A stretch of DNA of 32,498 nt. It comes from CAZVKN01 sp964627035. Lineage in GTDB: Bacteria > Electryoneota > AABM5-125-24 > Hatepunaeales > Hatepunaeaceae. Location of the stretch: positions 1-32,498 of the forward strand of contig CAZVKN010000032.1 in assembly GCA_964627035.1 (NCBI GenBank), given 5' to 3'. The stretch's first letter is position 1. Each line of letters starts with the position of its first letter. Below the pieces are notes generated by a model. That model was given only the letters and a program-made list of their open reading frames with translations, had not been told where the DNA came from and searched no databases. The position numbers were made by a program, and so were the translations under genes. Of this stretch, positions 32,201 through 32,498 are shown in pieces.

Positions 32201-32420
32201 GCCTGATTTAATCCTTCTGGACGCGCAGATTCCGGTAGGTTCGGGTTTGGACGTTGTAGAACAGATTCGATCAAAACTGTCGGATGTACCGATAATTGCA
32301 ATAGCAACGCTGATACTCGCAGGTGACAGCGAGAAGTTTCTGAAAGCCGGTGCAAACGAATTTCTGCGAAAACCGATTAACGAGCAGATGCTCACTCAAA
32401 TTTCAAAGAAGTATTTATAG
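29223..32420 (+). CDS. Hybrid sensor histidine kinase with five PAS domains and C-terminal receiver
   Basis: 1065 residues. In order: linker helix LDRTLIYALERHRLRMEL; five PAS domains (~30-145, 175-285, 298-415, 425-545, 550-665), the second with a CHEVIYGIEEPLDDC Cys pair; a coiled coil; the HisKA dimerisation helix with H711 in MNHELRTPLN; the ATPase with N830 (LLDNAVKF) and GTGLGLAL; and a receiver with D1000 (LILLDAQIP). No membrane segment is seen, so it senses a cytoplasmic signal or one passed by the PAS modules; the ligand is unknown. The only start is a GTG with no ribosome site, overlapping the receiver gene by 19 nt in the -1 frame. It was most likely one REC-PAS5-HK-REC protein of ~1190 residues. 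Confidence 0.9.
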   Translation: MLDRTLIYALERHRLRMELKSNQTLLQQTEDKYRFIVEKQTDGVTLGDLDENIIFANPAMDRIFGLTTGTIVGRNLSEFMSEKSFEKIKSQTQLRMKGESSGYELDIIRPNGQTRHVYVHTQPWFDDSGKVVGSFGVVHDETDRRKAEQQIQQQKTNLQELVDHRTHQLSHAKNMWERTFDAVPDIIAIIDTNYRIIRANRALAVGFRTPIKRLIGRKCHEVIYGIEEPLDDCLAHKMLQDHKSHSGEKYVEQYGRTFFISVTPLHDEQGVFEGGVLTAHDISELKQAELNVTLERDRAHHYLDIAAVMIIGLDANGNISLINRRGCEILEYDYDELIGKNWFEYCLPDQFVDEVKAVFNQLMKGETELVVHYENPIKTKSGKERIIAWSNSIHVNEAGDITGIISSGEDITERKIAEVELELSRANYKAIYDNINEAVFVHDMGTGAILDVNPAMTRMYGWEHDEALDLEVEDISSGEPPYTQQDAIKWIQKASQGKSQLFEWHCKRKNGDLFWAEVNLTRTIFDGNDCVLAVVRDINQQKMDSEEIQKFKTISDKANYGAVITELDGTIVYVNRYYADIHGYSVDELIGENTSVFHNQGQLDAVERLNKDLLKRGSYSAEEVWHQYKDGFVIPMLMNAVLIMDAEGKPLYQAATAIDIAMRKQLEVELEEKKDSLDKNVKKRTEELSIALAALKHANRVKSDFLATMNHELRTPLNTILGMAEVLQDNIYGELNPEQAECLSEIVTGSRNLRTLVQDILYLSKLEADEVELQIEEFPVIAICKSCLTSIEETAQKKGITLESRYSSEDLIVFTDGEQIKQLLTNLLDNAVKFTPEGGSIGLEVESDEGNNKIDFTIWENGIGIDLEIQRKIFEPFTRQDTSYTRRYYGTGLGLALVYRIIELQGGAIELESEPNKGSRFTISLPHHSEKYDAYVPSGVIDTDQGAEERQILIVEDDRRTINRFLRFFQSNGHQVTVARNSEETLSYISKFLPDLILLDAQIPVGSGLDVVEQIRSKLSDVPIIAIATLILAGDSEKFLKAGANEFLRKPINEQMLTQISKKYL

Positions 32421-32498
32421 ATTTCAAGAATTCAAAATAATCCATGGAGCGACTGTCTTGAGAATCAAGCCGCATGGGTTAACATTTGATTGTTCTTT

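Overview
The window looks like a chromosome segment from an uncultured, Gram-negative bacterium of the FCB superphylum (candidate phyla such as Zixibacteria, KSB1 or Cloacimonadota are plausible). The clues are three long secreted LVIVD-repeat proteins ending in a Por/type IX-like sorting domain with the PNPFNS motif, outer-membrane glycan genes, and intergenic spaces packed with short palindromic repeats. The phylum call is inference; no rRNA is present.

Layout. 1-1234: an AT-rich, apparently truncated DGQHR-like/PD-(D/E)xK gene beside a decayed 5' fragment of an LVIVD gene. 1235-2253: about 1 kb of repeats without a gene. 2254-5118: hsp20-lon proteostasis operon (-). 5293-7431: first LVIVD protein (-). 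7779-8738: tRNA-dihydrouridine synthase (-). 8907-9422: ribosomal protein bL28 with a long acidic tail (+), then a strong terminator. 9641-11970: lapA-like, SPOR protein and M42 aminopeptidase (-). 12140-12213: tRNA-Arg(CCG) (+). 12494-13456: tandem tautomerase plus a periplasmic TlpA/thioredoxin-like protein whose reading frame is interrupted by TGA exactly at the first redox Cys (-). 13574-15715: second LVIVD protein (-), with a C-terminal scrap of another paralogue just upstream. 15907-17612: dTDP-glucose 4,6-dehydratase and a dTDP-sugar epimerase-like cupin (-). 17917-20055: third LVIVD protein (+), broken by one in-frame TAA. 20277-21389: DUF362 protein. 21505-28768: a tightly overlapping + strand run of nfo, GT9, O-antigen ligase, GT2, mutS and an AlkD-like glycosylase, mixing DNA repair with surface glycan assembly. 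28873-32420: a response regulator and a five-PAS hybrid histidine kinase that look like one gene split by a frameshift.

The strongest candidate for something new is the TlpA-like protein at 12926-13456. Its TGA aligns with the first Cys of CxxC, and a perfect 7-bp hairpin with G as its first loop base lies 18 nt downstream, fitting the bacterial SECIS pattern, so it is a likely UxxC selenoprotein. Second is the repeat ecology: several hairpin families keep their loop while both stem arms change together, repeats supply the TAG stop codons of three genes, and a composite of four hairpins is inserted in frame inside a glycosyltransferase. Third, the three LVIVD paralogues each have exactly 13 full repeats plus one partial (14 blades), share homologous promoters and C-terminal domains, and leave two decayed fragments nearby, suggesting an actively recombining family of secreted surface proteins.
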